This document shows, piece after piece, positions 41,466-50,159 of a DNA stretch of 64,000 bases. This DNA comes from Hymenobacter sp. BT18 (lineage in GTDB: Bacteria; Bacteroidota; Bacteroidia; Cytophagales; Hymenobacteraceae): positions 2,334,001 through 2,398,000 of the forward strand of contig NZ_CP050954.1 of assembly GCF_012273015.1 (NCBI RefSeq), given 5' to 3'. The stretch's first letter is position 1, and each line of letters begins with the position of its first letter. The translations under genes and the position numbers were made by a program. Under the pieces are notes generated by a model. The model saw only the letters and a program-made list of their open reading frames with translations, had not been told where the DNA came from and did no database searches.

Positions 41466-43238
41466 TTAAGCCAATGCATCTTTGTACTGCATCTGGTAGA
41501 GCTGGGTGTAGTAGCCGCCCAGGCGCAGCAGTTCCTCGTGAGTGCCGCTCTCCTTGATTTCGCCTCGGTCGAGCACGATGATGCGGTCGGCTTTCTGGAT
41601 AGTGCTCAGACGGTGGGCAATAACGAGGGAAGTGCGGCCCTGCATCAGCTTTTCAATGGCTTGCTGAATCAGCTCCTCCGTCTCGGAGTCAACCGAGGAG
41701 GTGGCCTCATCCAGAATGATGATGCGGGGCTGATACACCATGGCCCGCACGAAGCTAATAAGCTGGCGCTGGCCCACGGACAATGTGGCGCCGCGCTCCA
41801 TCACCTGGTAGCCCAGGTCGCCGGGCAGCCGCTCGATAAAGCGCCGAGCACCTACCAGGTCGGCGGCTTGCCAGATCTGCTCATCGGTGATGTCGGCGTT
41901 GCCCAGGGTGATGTTGTCCCGAATGGTGCCGGCAAACAGAAACACGTCCTGGAGCACCACGCCGATGTGGCGGCGCAGGTGCTTGAGGTCATACTCGCGC
42001 AGGTCGTGCCCATCGATGCGGATGGTGCCCCGGTTGATTTCGTAGAAGCGGCTGAGCAGGTTGATGATGCTGGTTTTGCCGGCGCCCGTGGCCCCCACGA
42101 AGGCCACCGTCTGGCCAGCCTGGGCTTGGAAGTTGATGTCGCGCAACACCCATTCTTCCTCGTTGTAGGCAAACCACACGTGGTCAAACTCCACGTCGCC
42201 GCGCAGGGTAGCAGGGGTGTAGGTGCCGTTATCGGCAATCAGCTCCTTGCTGTCCAAGAGCTTGAGCAGGCGCTCCGTGCTTACCAGGCCCAGCTGCAGG
42301 GTATTGAACCGGTCGGCAATCTGGCGGATGGGGCGGAAAAACAGCGCGTTATACATGATGAAGGCAATAAGTGCGCCCTTGGAAATGGTGCCCTCAATCT
42401 GGCCCTGGGCCGCGTACCACACCAACAGCCCCACCCCTACTGCCGCCAGCACCTCGGCCACCGGAAAGTAGATGCTGTAATACAGTACCGAGCGGATGTT
42501 GGCGCGGGTATGCTCACGGTTGATTTTCTCGAACTTGCGGAATTCGCGCTGCTCGTTGTTGAAGATCTGCACCACGTTCATGCCAGTCAGATGCTCCTGC
42601 ACAAAGGAGTTGAGGCTGGCTACGGCCGTGCGCACTTCCTGAAACGACTTCTTGACCTTCTCCTTGAACACGTAGGTGCTGAACAGCAGCGGCGGAATAA
42701 CGGAGAGGCTCACCAGCGTCAGGCGCCAGTCGATGTAGAACATGAAGGCCATGATGAACACCAACTGCAGGATGTCGCCAATCATGGCCGCCAGCCCTTC
42801 ACTGAACACGTCGGACAGCGTTTCCACGTCGGAGATATTGCGCGTCACGAGCTGGCCGATGGGCGTGCGGTCAAAGAACTTCAGACGCAGGTCCAGAATG
42901 TGGCGGTAAAGGTCCACCCGAATGTCGCGCACGATGTACTGGCCTAGCCAGCCGCCAAAGTACGTTTGCAGGTAGCTGACCAGGGTGTGGGCCACCAGCA
43001 GCACAATCAGCAGCCCGAACATCTTGTTCACGCCCACCATGTCGCCCTGCTCGATGCTCACGTCCACCATTCGCTGAATGAGGAAGGGGCGCAGCGTGCC
43101 TAGGGCGGCGGTAGCAATGGTCAGAAAAATCAGGAAGTAGAAAATGCGCTGGTAGGGCCGCACGTACGTCATCAGCCGGCGCAGCACCTGCCAGTCGAAG
43201 ATGTTACCGGTTTTGGTGGCGGTAGTGGCTTGCTCCAT
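41466..43238 (-). CDS. ABC exporter half-transporter, catalytic-site subunit (YheH/BmrD-like)
   Basis: A 590-aa type IV ABC half-transporter with six membrane helices, then an NBD with Walker A GATGAGKTS, Walker B IIILDEATSSVD with the catalytic Glu, and H-loop IAHRLST. The signature is LSVGQRQL instead of LSGGQ. That combination is what the canonical-Walker-B partner of heterodimeric exporters carries (BmrD/YheH). It fits the 36.6-kb subunit, which has the opposite pattern. Together they should form one exporter with one working ATP site. A palindrome lies directly upstream. Confidence 0.93.
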   Translation of the reverse strand: MEQATTATKTGNIFDWQVLRRLMTYVRPYQRIFYFLIFLTIATAALGTLRPFLIQRMVDVSIEQGDMVGVNKMFGLLIVLLVAHTLVSYLQTYFGGWLGQYIVRDIRVDLYRHILDLRLKFFDRTPIGQLVTRNISDVETLSDVFSEGLAAMIGDILQLVFIMAFMFYIDWRLTLVSLSVIPPLLFSTYVFKEKVKKSFQEVRTAVASLNSFVQEHLTGMNVVQIFNNEQREFRKFEKINREHTRANIRSVLYYSIYFPVAEVLAAVGVGLLVWYAAQGQIEGTISKGALIAFIMYNALFFRPIRQIADRFNTLQLGLVSTERLLKLLDSKELIADNGTYTPATLRGDVEFDHVWFAYNEEEWVLRDINFQAQAGQTVAFVGATGAGKTSIINLLSRFYEINRGTIRIDGHDLREYDLKHLRRHIGVVLQDVFLFAGTIRDNITLGNADITDEQIWQAADLVGARRFIERLPGDLGYQVMERGATLSVGQRQLISFVRAMVYQPRIIILDEATSSVDSETEELIQQAIEKLMQGRTSLVIAHRLSTIQKADRIIVLDRGEIKESGTHEELLRLGGYYTQLYQMQYKDALA

Positions 43239-43256
43239 ATAGTGCTAGGTAGTGAG

Positions 43257-43318
43257 GTAACAGGTAACAAGCGAGAAGCCCTATTGCTTTGCTCGCCCTA
43301 GTGCCATACGCCTGTTAC
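43257..43318. repeat. Inverted repeat between truA and the ABC gene
   Basis: GTAACAGG and CCTGTTAC form the outer 8-bp arms, with an inner GCGAG/CTCGC. The GGTAACAGGTAACA text is again a repeated word. Confidence 0.65.
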
Positions 43319-44106
43319 GTACTGGCAAAGTACGGCAAACCCACGGGCAGGGTCACGTTGGCGACCAGCTCGGCGGGGTACTCTACGCGGCACAGGAACA
43401 AGCCCTGGGCCGCTGCCGCGCCGCTCGCGTGCACGCGCTGCAAGCTGCGCAGCACGTCGCCATACTGGGCCGGCGTGAGCTTACCCCGGCCTACATCCAG
43501 CAGGGTACCCACCACCAGCCGCACCATGCCCCGCACAAAACGGTTGGCCCGGATCTGGAACACCAGTCCGCCCGGTACGCGGTGCCAACCCGCCTCGTAG
43601 CAGTGGCAGCGGTAGTGCTTTTCGCTGCCTTTCACCTTCGAGAAGCTGGTGAAGTCATGCTCACCCACGAGAAAGGCAGCGGCTTCGTTCATGGCCTCCA
43701 CGTCGGGGGCGCGGTCCAGGTACAGGGTGTGGGCCGGGGCGAATGGGTCGGGCACGAGGCGCACATGGTACTGGTAGGTGCGGGCGGTGGCATCGAAGCG
43801 GGCGTGGGCTGCGGCGGGCACTGGGTGCACGGCCAGCGCCCGGATATCCTGAGGCAGGGCCCGGTTGAGGCGGTAGAGAAGCGTAGGCAGGTCGAGGCTT
43901 TCGGGCACCTCGGCGTCGAAGTGCGCTACCTGGTGGCTGGCGTGCACACCCGAGTCGGTGCGGCCGCTGCCCAGGCAGTACACCGGCTGGCGCAGCACCT
44001 GCGAAAGGCGCCGATCCAGCTCCTGCTGCACCGTTACGGTATTGGGCTGAATCTGCCAGCCGTGGTACTGGGTACCGTCGTAAGCCAGGTGAAGAAAGTA
44101 GCGCAC
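43315..44106 (-). CDS. truA: tRNA pseudouridine synthase A
   Basis: Converts uridines 38-40 of tRNA anticodon arms to pseudouridine. 263 aa, usual length. Catalytic D51 in GSGRTDSGVHA; YHGWQIQPNTVTVQQELDR, AFLVGEHDFTSF and RFVRGMVRLVVGTLLDVG complete the family signature. It stands between the thiolase and the ABC gene with short spacers. Confidence 0.96.
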   Translation of the reverse strand: MRYFLHLAYDGTQYHGWQIQPNTVTVQQELDRRLSQVLRQPVYCLGSGRTDSGVHASHQVAHFDAEVPESLDLPTLLYRLNRALPQDIRALAVHPVPAAAHARFDATARTYQYHVRLVPDPFAPAHTLYLDRAPDVEAMNEAAAFLVGEHDFTSFSKVKGSEKHYRCHCYEAGWHRVPGGLVFQIRANRFVRGMVRLVVGTLLDVGRGKLTPAQYGDVLRSLQRVHASGAAAAQGLFLCRVEYPAELVANVTLPVGLPYFAST

Positions 44107-44155
44107 GAATAAATGGGTAAGAGTTGAAGGCTCTATGGCTAAAGTCGGACAGAAA

Positions 44156-44189
44156 GAGGGTAGCCGAGTCTGAAAACCCTGCTACCCTC
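44156..44189 (-). terminator. Hairpin downstream of the thiolase gene
   Basis: GAGGGTAGC and GCTACCCTC form a 9-bp stem with a 16-nt loop, 27 nt beyond the thiolase stop on the minus strand. No T-run is evident. Confidence 0.5.
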
Positions 44190-44215
44190 CCGCTAACTGA
44201 TATCCGGCTACCGCC

Positions 44216-45418
44216 TTATACCTTCTCGTAGATGACGGCGGCACCCTGACCTACGCCCACGCACATAGCGGCCAGGCCGTAGCGGGCCCCTTCGCGGCGC
44301 TGCATTTCGTGCACCAGGGTAGCCGTGATGCGGGCGCCGGAGCAGCCCAGCGGGTGCCCAATGGCAATAGAGCCCCCGTTCACGTTCAGCTTAGTGGTGT
44401 CGAGGCCCAGGTCGCGGATGCAGGCTAGGCTCTGGGCGGCAAATGCTTCGTTCAGCTCAATCAGGTCGATGTCGTCGAGGGTGAGGCCGGCGCGCTGCAG
44501 CACTTTGCGGATGGCGGGTACCGGCCCGATGCCCATGTAGGCGGGGTCGACGCCGGCCACGGCCGAGGCCACCACGCGGGCCAGAGGCTTTAGCTTGAAC
44601 CGCTCCAGGGCCTCGTCGTTGACGAGCATCACGGCGGCCGCACCGTCGTTGATGCCCGCCGAGTTACCGGCCGTTACGGTGCCGTCCACGGGCTGAAAGG
44701 CGGGCTTGATGGTGGCCAGTTTTTCCAGCGACGACAGGCGCGGCTGCTCATCGGTATCGAACAGGGCCGCATCGCCCTTAGGCTGCTGAATGAACACGGG
44801 CACAATTTCGCGACGGAACCGGCCTTTCTCGTTGGCGCGCTGGTACTTTAGCTGCGAGTCGAAGGCAAACTGGTCCTGCTCCTCCCGGGTAATGCCGTAG
44901 CGCTTGGCCACGTTCTCCGCCGTTTCACCCATAGCAAACGGGTGATGCATTTTGGCCAGCTTGGGGTTCACAAAGCGCCAGCCCAGGGTAGTGTCGTGGG
45001 CGGTGAAGTCGCGGGCAAAGGCCGTGGAAGACTTGGCCACCACGAAAGGAGCGCGCGTCATGCTCTCGGCCCCGCCGGCCAGGTACACGTCGCCCTCCCC
45101 GGCTTTGATAGCCCGGGCAGCGTCGATGATGCTTTGCAGGCCGGAGGCGCAGAGGCGGTTTACAGTGTTGCCGCCTACTGATAGGGGCAAGCCGGCCAGC
45201 AGCGCCGCCATCCGGGCCACGTTGCGGTTGTCTTCGCCAGCCTGGTTGGCGGCACCCATGATGACGTCTTCAATAGCCGCTTTATCCACGGAGGGGTTGC
45301 GGCGGAGTAGCTCGCGCAGCACGTGCGCGGCCATGTCGTCGGGACGTACGCTGCTGAGCGCGCCGCCGAATTTGCCGATGGGCGTGCGGACGGCGTCCAC
45401 GATATAGGCTTGGGGCAT
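44216..45418 (-). CDS. Acetyl-CoA C-acyltransferase (thiolase)
   Basis: A 400-aa thiolase of the FadA type, catalysing thiolytic cleavage of 3-oxoacyl-CoA or the reverse condensation. The ATG at 45418 gives [19 protein letters not shown]. Nucleophile C90 in [11 protein letters not shown], then [17 protein letters not shown] (His) and the C-terminal [16 protein letters not shown] (acid/base Cys). Likely part of fatty-acid beta-oxidation together with the acyl-CoA dehydrogenase at 60.3 kb. It is divergent from the DUF4293 gene. Confidence 0.94.
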   Translation of the reverse strand: MPQAYIVDAVRTPIGKFGGALSSVRPDDMAAHVLRELLRRNPSVDKAAIEDVIMGAANQAGEDNRNVARMAALLAGLPLSVGGNTVNRLCASGLQSIIDAARAIKAGEGDVYLAGGAESMTRAPFVVAKSSTAFARDFTAHDTTLGWRFVNPKLAKMHHPFAMGETAENVAKRYGITREEQDQFAFDSQLKYQRANEKGRFRREIVPVFIQQPKGDAALFDTDEQPRLSSLEKLATIKPAFQPVDGTVTAGNSAGINDGAAAVMLVNDEALERFKLKPLARVVASAVAGVDPAYMGIGPVPAIRKVLQRAGLTLDDIDLIELNEAFAAQSLACIRDLGLDTTKLNVNGGSIAIGHPLGCSGARITATLVHEMQRREGARYGLAAMCVGVGQGAAVIYEKV

Positions 45419-45453
45419 GGAAGTAAAATGCGGTTTTTCCGGTGGTTGTTGGC

Positions 45454-45461
45454 TACTTTTG
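45454..45461 (+). promoter_or_regulatory. -7 box before the DUF4293 gene
   Basis: TACTTTTG, a perfect TAnnTTTG, 48 nt before the DUF4293 start. A T-run stands at the -33 position rather than TTTG. Confidence 0.5.
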
Positions 45462-45509
45462 CCGGCCCTGGCATGGCCAGGGCTTCGTTGAATCAATCAA
45501 CCCACAAAG

Positions 45510-45977
45510 ATGATACAAAGAATTCAAAGCGTATTCCTTCTGCTCCTGGCATTGGCCATGTTAAGTGTGGTATTCCTGCCGATCTGGTCGAAAACTGATC
45601 CGCTTTCCAATCAGGAAGTTGTGCTTACCGCCACCAAGCTCGCGTTTACCAAAGGTCAGGGCCCGACCACCAATACCTGGCCCATTGCGGCGCTGGCGGT
45701 AGCGGCGGCGGCCGTGGCCGTGTTCGAGATTTTTCAGTTCCGCAACCGGATTCGTCAGCACCAGATCGGTGTTTTCAACCTGTTGCTCATCATGAGCACC
45801 ATCGGGGCAGGTTTTTACTATTCCAGTATTGGTGAGCGGCTCCTGAACATCAAAGTACCCGGCACCTTCGAAGCCGGCTTTTACCTGCCCACGCTGGCGC
45901 TGTTGCTCAACGTACTGGCTAACCGTTTTATCCGTCGCGACGAGAAGCTCGTGCGCAGCATGGACCGGCTTCGCTAA
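45510..45977 (+). CDS. DUF4293 four-helix membrane protein
   Basis: A 155-aa inner membrane protein with four hydrophobic helices, starting MIQRIQSVFLLLLALAM, the standard DUF4293 start (MIQRIQTv-L). The other helices are WPIAALAVAAAAVAVFEIF, IGVFNLLLIMSTIGAGFYY and FYLPTLALLLNVLANRFI, and the end is basic (RRDEKLVRSMDRLR). Restricted to Bacteroidota; function unknown. Convergent with the DUF4476 gene. Confidence 0.9.
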   Translation: MIQRIQSVFLLLLALAMLSVVFLPIWSKTDPLSNQEVVLTATKLAFTKGQGPTTNTWPIAALAVAAAAVAVFEIFQFRNRIRQHQIGVFNLLLIMSTIGAGFYYSSIGERLLNIKVPGTFEAGFYLPTLALLLNVLANRFIRRDEKLVRSMDRLR

Positions 45978-45993
45978 CACCGTAGCCAAACAG

Positions 45994-46035
45994 AAAAGAA
46001 AGGCCCCCTTGTTCAAGGGGGCCTTTCTTTTTTGG
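45994..46035. terminator. Bidirectional terminator
   Basis: AAAAGAAAGGCCCCCTTG and its complement form an 18-bp perfect stem, followed by TTTTTT. It lies between the convergent DUF4293 and DUF4476 genes. Confidence 0.92.
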
Positions 46036-46048
46036 GGTTTGTAGCCCA

Positions 46049-47239
46049 CTACCGGCGGGGCTGCTGGCTTACGTATTCCTGGAGTTCCTTCACATTCGAG
46101 TTGAAGCTGAACAGCTCGTATACCTGGTAGAAGTTCTGGGGGTCGATGAGGCGGCCGTAGGCATACTTGGCCAGCGCTACCCGCTGGTCTTCAAAGCTGA
46201 AGACGCGCAGCAGACGCTTGAGGTCCTCGGTGCGCAGGGCCGCGCGGGACACACCATCCTGCAATATGACTAGCTTGTCTTTATCAAATGCCTTGCGCTC
46301 GGCCGCCCGCACTAGGGCTTCTACTTCCTGAGACTTCAGCACAACGGGATAGTTGTTGCGGTAGTCGTCGGCGGGGCGGCTTTGGGCGCTGTACTGCTGC
46401 AGTTCCTTTACGTTGGAGTCGAAGTTGAACAGCTCGTACACTTGGTAGAAGTTCTGGGGGTCGGCCACGTGCTCGTACGAGTACTTGGCCATTTCCAGGC
46501 GCTGGCTTTCAAAGTCGAAGCCTTTAAGCAGGCGCTTGAGCTCTTCCGTACGAATAGCCGACTGCGCCAGGGCTTCTTTGGCAATGGGCAGCTTTTCACT
46601 ATTGAAGGGCTTTTTATCCAGCACCCGAAGCAGCGCGTCCACATCGGCGGAACTCATCAGGGAGCGGTACTGCCCGTTATAGTAGTCGGGGCGGCGGTCA
46701 TCTTCCCGGTCATCCCGCCGGTCGTCGTAGCGCCCGTCGCGGTCCGGGCGGTCTTGGTCGCGGTTGCCATAGTTGCCCTCGCGGTCCTGGTCGCGGTTGT
46801 CGTAGCGGCCGTTGCGGTCATCGTCCCGGTCGTCGTAGCGCGGGTCGGGGTTGCCGTAGGGGCCGGGGTAGTCGTCGTAACGGGGGTTGCGGCGCCACTC
46901 CCCCCGCATCGGCACCGCAGAGGCTTTGCGCAGCACCGGGGCGTAACCCTGCCGGGTTACCAGCACGTAGTTCGTCTCGTAGCCGGCATCCAGGAATACT
47001 TTGGTGCGGTAGTTTACGTAGCCCCGGCCGGCCGGAATCCGAAACTCTGCCCAGTGGGTGCCGGGCCGCACCCGGTCGAGGTACACCTCGCGGGCTACGC
47101 GGCGGGTCAGCATGCGGCCGTCGAAAATCAGCTTGAACGGGATGCCTCGCTCGGAAATAAAGTTAACGTTGGCCGGAGCAGCCAAGAGTTGCGCAGCCCA
47201 TAGCAGGAAGCTGCAGCAAAGAAGTAGTGCCTTTTTCAT
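46049..47239 (-). CDS. Secreted protein with two DUF4476 domains
   Basis: A 396-aa exported protein with a signal peptide (MKKALLLCCSFLLWAAQLLAAP). An N-terminal beta part follows (FISERGIPFKLIFDGRMLTR...TKVFLDAGYETNYVLVTRQGYAPV). A highly charged Asp/Arg/Tyr-rich linker spans about residues 115-190 (runs of DDRDxDR). Two DUF4476 copies occur, about 195-285 and 300-392. Each has the pattern LIRALxxKPFxxxKLxIxxxAL and FDFExQRxxxAKYxYxxxxDPQNFYQVYELFxFxSNVKEL. Function unknown; possibly an envelope-stress or scaffold protein. Its start is 174 nt from the start side of the OmpA gene's terminator. Confidence 0.9.
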   Translation of the reverse strand: MKKALLLCCSFLLWAAQLLAAPANVNFISERGIPFKLIFDGRMLTRRVAREVYLDRVRPGTHWAEFRIPAGRGYVNYRTKVFLDAGYETNYVLVTRQGYAPVLRKASAVPMRGEWRRNPRYDDYPGPYGNPDPRYDDRDDDRNGRYDNRDQDREGNYGNRDQDRPDRDGRYDDRRDDREDDRRPDYYNGQYRSLMSSADVDALLRVLDKKPFNSEKLPIAKEALAQSAIRTEELKRLLKGFDFESQRLEMAKYSYEHVADPQNFYQVYELFNFDSNVKELQQYSAQSRPADDYRNNYPVVLKSQEVEALVRAAERKAFDKDKLVILQDGVSRAALRTEDLKRLLRVFSFEDQRVALAKYAYGRLIDPQNFYQVYELFSFNSNVKELQEYVSQQPRR

Positions 47240-47363
47240 GGCAGAGCGCGTAAACCGGGCCGTGTAGCTGACCCTTGACAGGACATTTTCAAGGATTGTG
47301 CCAATCCGGAACTTTATCCGGACAAGGGCTGTTGCGGCCTCCTTTTCAGCCAGTATACTTCAC

Positions 47364-47398
47364 AAAAAAAGCCTGTACAATGCGTACAGGCCTTTTTT
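47364..47398 (-). terminator. Terminator of the OmpA-family gene
   Basis: GCCTGTAC/GTACAGGC stem flanked by A and T runs, 15 nt beyond the stop of the OmpA gene on the minus strand. Confidence 0.9.
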
Positions 47399-47412
47399 AG
47401 TCATAAACAAAC

Positions 47413-49356
47413 TTATTGAGCAATGCGCGTGACCTTAAACTCGGTGCGGCGGTTGCGCTGGTGCTCATCCTCGGTGCGGGCATTCTTCAGCACCGGCCGG
47501 GTTTCACCGTAGCCTTTGGCCGTAATCCGGTTTTTGGCAATGCCCTTGGAAATGATGTAGTCGACAGCCGATTGTGCCCGTTTCTGCGAAAGGCTCAGGT
47601 TATAGGCGTCTTTACCGCGGGAGTCGGTGTGGGAGCTTAGCTCAATGGTGATTTTCGGATTATCCACCAAAGTTTGCACCAGCTTGTCCAGCTCCAGGGC
47701 AGCATCCGGCCGGATGTTCCACTTATCGTAGTCGTAGAAGATATTCTCGACCACAATGGCCTTGTTTACCACAATTTTGCCCAAGGTGAGTGTCACGGGC
47801 AGCTTAATGTCGTTCTGCTCAGCGGGCAGCTGGTCCTGGGCGGGCACTTTGCCCACCGTCGTCAGGCTCTGCCGGGCGGTGAAGTAGCCGGATCGGTCGG
47901 CGACGAGCGAGTAGGCGCTGGCCGTATCGAGCTTGAAGCTGAATTTCCCGTCGGGACCCGACTTGGTTTCTTGAAGGCGCTGGCCGTTAGAACTGAGCAG
48001 CACCACGTCTTCGCCGGCTACCGGCTTGGTTTCGCCGGTTTTCGCGTCACTCTCCAGCAAGGTGCCATCGGCGTAGAGCGTAACCAGCTTCAGCGGCTTT
48101 TTGCGGAACAGGTACAAATCGTCGGAGCCCTTGCCTCCACTCCGGTTGGAGGAAAATACGCCGGCATCCTTGCCGGTGAAAAATGGGGCAAAGTCGTCGC
48201 CGGAGCTATTGATGGGGGCGCCTACGTTCTTCACTTGCCCTTTTTCTACCCGGAATATGTCGAGCTTTCCTAAGCCAGGATACCCATCAGAGGAGAAATA
48301 CAGCGTGCCATCGGGCGCCACGGCGGGAAAGTTCTCGTTGCCGGGCGTGTTGATTTTCTCCCCCAGGTTCTCGGGCGCAGAGAAACGGTTGCCCTCTTCC
48401 AGGGTGGCTTTGTAGAGGTCGTTGCCGCCGCTGCCGCCGGTCCGGCTGGAGGCAAAGTAGAGGGTCCGGCCATCGGGCGAAAACGCCGGTGAGAAGTCAT
48501 CCGCGGTTTTGCTGTTCAGGCCGCGCACCAGTTCGGGCGCCGTCCACTCATTGCCCCGGAAGTAGGACACAAACAGGTCTACGCTCTGGTAGCCTTCCTT
48601 GGCCTGCTTCTTAGTCCCGTTGTTGGAGCGCGCAAACACCATCATCTTGCCATCCGACGAGTAGGTGGCGCTGGCCTCGTGCTTGTCCTCGGAGTTGAAC
48701 ACCGGCTCCAACCGGCGGATGCTCCGCCCCCCCGTGAGCTTAGGCTCCGCGGCCAGGGTTACGGCGTAGAGGTCATTGAACCCTTCCCCGTTGCCCAGGT
48801 ACTTCTTGCCGCCCCGCCCGGAGGCAAATACCAGTTCTTTGGTGGTGGGTAGCATGGTCGCCCCAAAGTCGGCCGAGGGGGAGTTGACGGAGTCCAGGGC
48901 CTGCACTTCGTTGTTGGTGCGCATGGCCAGCAATTCCGGCACCAGCTTGGTGTTTTTGGCTTCCAGCTCGGCCCGGCCCGTCAGCTTGGCATTGGCCCCA
49001 TTCTGGGCATAGGCCTCAAACTGCGTGGTGGCTTCCTCGTACTTGCCGTTGGCTTTCAGGGCCTCGGCGTAATAAAACTTGGCATCGTTGGATTTCACGC
49101 CGCCGCCAATGGCCGCGTTGTAGTATTCCTCGGCCTGCTCAATGCGGTTGGATAGGCGGTACGACTCGGCAATGCGGTAGTTGGAAAACGCGGTGCGCTT
49201 TCCCTTTTTCACGTCGTCTTTGTAGAGGGGAATGGCGGCCTCATACTCACCCCGCATAAAGCGGCGGTCCGCTTTGGTGAGCTGGTCTGAGGCACTGCAG
49301 CCGCCAAGCAACCCCGAGGTGCCGGCCGCCGCGCATATCATTAGAAATTTCCGCAT
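47413..49356 (-). CDS. OmpA-family lipoprotein with TPR, PD40 and CRD (PorE-like)
   Basis: A 647-aa outer-membrane lipoprotein (lipobox LGGC, C20). Order: TPR-like helices (about 25-130, ADRRFMRGEYEAAIPLYKDD), a WD40/PD40 beta-propeller (about 160-420, FSPAFSPDGRTLYFASSRTGG, FPAVAPDGTLYFSSDGYPG), a carboxypeptidase-regulatory-like domain (about 430-510), and a C-terminal OmpA peptidoglycan-binding domain (ILSSHTDSRGKDAYNLSLSQKRAQSAVDYII). This is the architecture reported for PorE, a T9SS component of Porphyromonas. That makes a T9SS envelope role plausible, but no other por genes are adjacent and generic OmpA/PD40 proteins look alike. Monocistronic, with its own terminator. Confidence 0.88.
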   Translation of the reverse strand: MRKFLMICAAAGTSGLLGGCSASDQLTKADRRFMRGEYEAAIPLYKDDVKKGKRTAFSNYRIAESYRLSNRIEQAEEYYNAAIGGGVKSNDAKFYYAEALKANGKYEEATTQFEAYAQNGANAKLTGRAELEAKNTKLVPELLAMRTNNEVQALDSVNSPSADFGATMLPTTKELVFASGRGGKKYLGNGEGFNDLYAVTLAAEPKLTGGRSIRRLEPVFNSEDKHEASATYSSDGKMMVFARSNNGTKKQAKEGYQSVDLFVSYFRGNEWTAPELVRGLNSKTADDFSPAFSPDGRTLYFASSRTGGSGGNDLYKATLEEGNRFSAPENLGEKINTPGNENFPAVAPDGTLYFSSDGYPGLGKLDIFRVEKGQVKNVGAPINSSGDDFAPFFTGKDAGVFSSNRSGGKGSDDLYLFRKKPLKLVTLYADGTLLESDAKTGETKPVAGEDVVLLSSNGQRLQETKSGPDGKFSFKLDTASAYSLVADRSGYFTARQSLTTVGKVPAQDQLPAEQNDIKLPVTLTLGKIVVNKAIVVENIFYDYDKWNIRPDAALELDKLVQTLVDNPKITIELSSHTDSRGKDAYNLSLSQKRAQSAVDYIISKGIAKNRITAKGYGETRPVLKNARTEDEHQRNRRTEFKVTRIAQ

Positions 49357-49456
49357 AGGAATAGGGAGGGAAGGGTCAGGCTAAGGCGTACGAGGTGAAG
49401 TAAACGCTGGCTGCCGCGAAACAAGTATAAGCAGTTTGGCTAGGATTGTACCGCCC

Positions 49457-49963
49457 TCAGGCCAGCGGAGTTGCCGCCGCCGCGAAATACCGGGCCAGCC
49501 AGGTCGTGTGCGCCGGTGCAGGCCACTTCTGCTGCAGTTCTCCCACCGTGGAAATGGTGTTGTCGAAGTAGGGCGTTGTGGGTTGCACCTGGCCCTCCGC
49601 TACGGCCTTGCGCACACTCAAGCGGTCCAATAGCTGCACTTGGTCACCCAGCAAAAAAGCCAGTTGGGCCTTATCCAGCAGCTGAATATCCAGCCCTTCC
49701 TCCAGCCCACGCACGAAGCGCACGGAGGCGTCGATGGAGCAGCCACTGGCGTCGGCTACGGCCTCGTCCAGCCCAATTACCAGAAACTGCCCGTGCAGAA
49801 TTTCCGCCGAAGCGGCCAGGGTGCGGCCGTGGCTGGTCCACTCCTGGGCAAACTGCTGTAAGGCCGGCTGCACCGCCGCTATTTCGGCCGCCGTAAAAGG
49901 CCGGTTGGCCTGGTAAATCCACACACGGGCCGAAGCGGGCAATTGGTTGAAGGGAACGTACAC
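49457..49963 (-). CDS. Conserved Bacteroidota protein of unknown function
   Basis: A 168-aa soluble protein beginning MYVPFNQLPASARVWIYQANRPF, with LLEQFAQEWTSHGRTLAASAEILHGQFLVIGLDE-like text and a C-terminal RLSVRKAVAEGQVQPTTPYFDNTISTVGELQQKW. The family is widespread in Bacteroidota and sometimes labelled ABC transporter ATPase in databases, but no Walker motif is present, so that label is unsupported. No signal peptide, no membrane helix. Function unknown. Confidence 0.75.
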   Translation of the reverse strand: MYVPFNQLPASARVWIYQANRPFTAAEIAAVQPALQQFAQEWTSHGRTLAASAEILHGQFLVIGLDEAVADASGCSIDASVRFVRGLEEGLDIQLLDKAQLAFLLGDQVQLLDRLSVRKAVAEGQVQPTTPYFDNTISTVGELQQKWPAPAHTTWLARYFAAAATPLA

Positions 49964-50050
49964 GGACCTCAGATTTTACGAATGAGAAACGGATGTGACG
50001 GATAAGCGGCCTGAAAGCCACCTGCCAAATCATCTATCTTACTACAAATA

Positions 50051-50086
50051 AACAGCCCCGCCCGGAAGTTCCGGCGCGGGGCTGTT
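50051..50086 (-). terminator. Hairpin downstream of the Fe-S gene
   Basis: AACAGCCCCGC/GCGGGGCTGTT with inner CCGGAA/TTCCGG gives a long near-perfect stem. It lies beyond the stop of the minus-strand Fe-S gene. Confidence 0.8.
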
Positions 50087-50098
50087 ATTCGGTTGCCC

Positions 50099-50153
50099 GT
50101 TTCCAGTTGCTTGTTGCCAGAGCTCTATCAATTGGCAGCTCGCAACTGGAAAC
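50099..50153. repeat. Inverted repeat, 12-bp perfect arms
   Basis: GTTTCCAGTTGC at 50099-50110 pairs with its complement at 50142-50153, with an inner TTGCCA/TGGCA. The word CAGTTGCTTGxTGCC is shared with the repeat at 32.3 kb. Confidence 0.8.
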
Positions 50154-50159
50154 AGGTAA

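Noticed and set aside
41538..42947. 469-codon plus-strand frame opposite the ABC gene
   Set aside because: Shadow of the minus-strand ABC gene, which has all NBD motifs.
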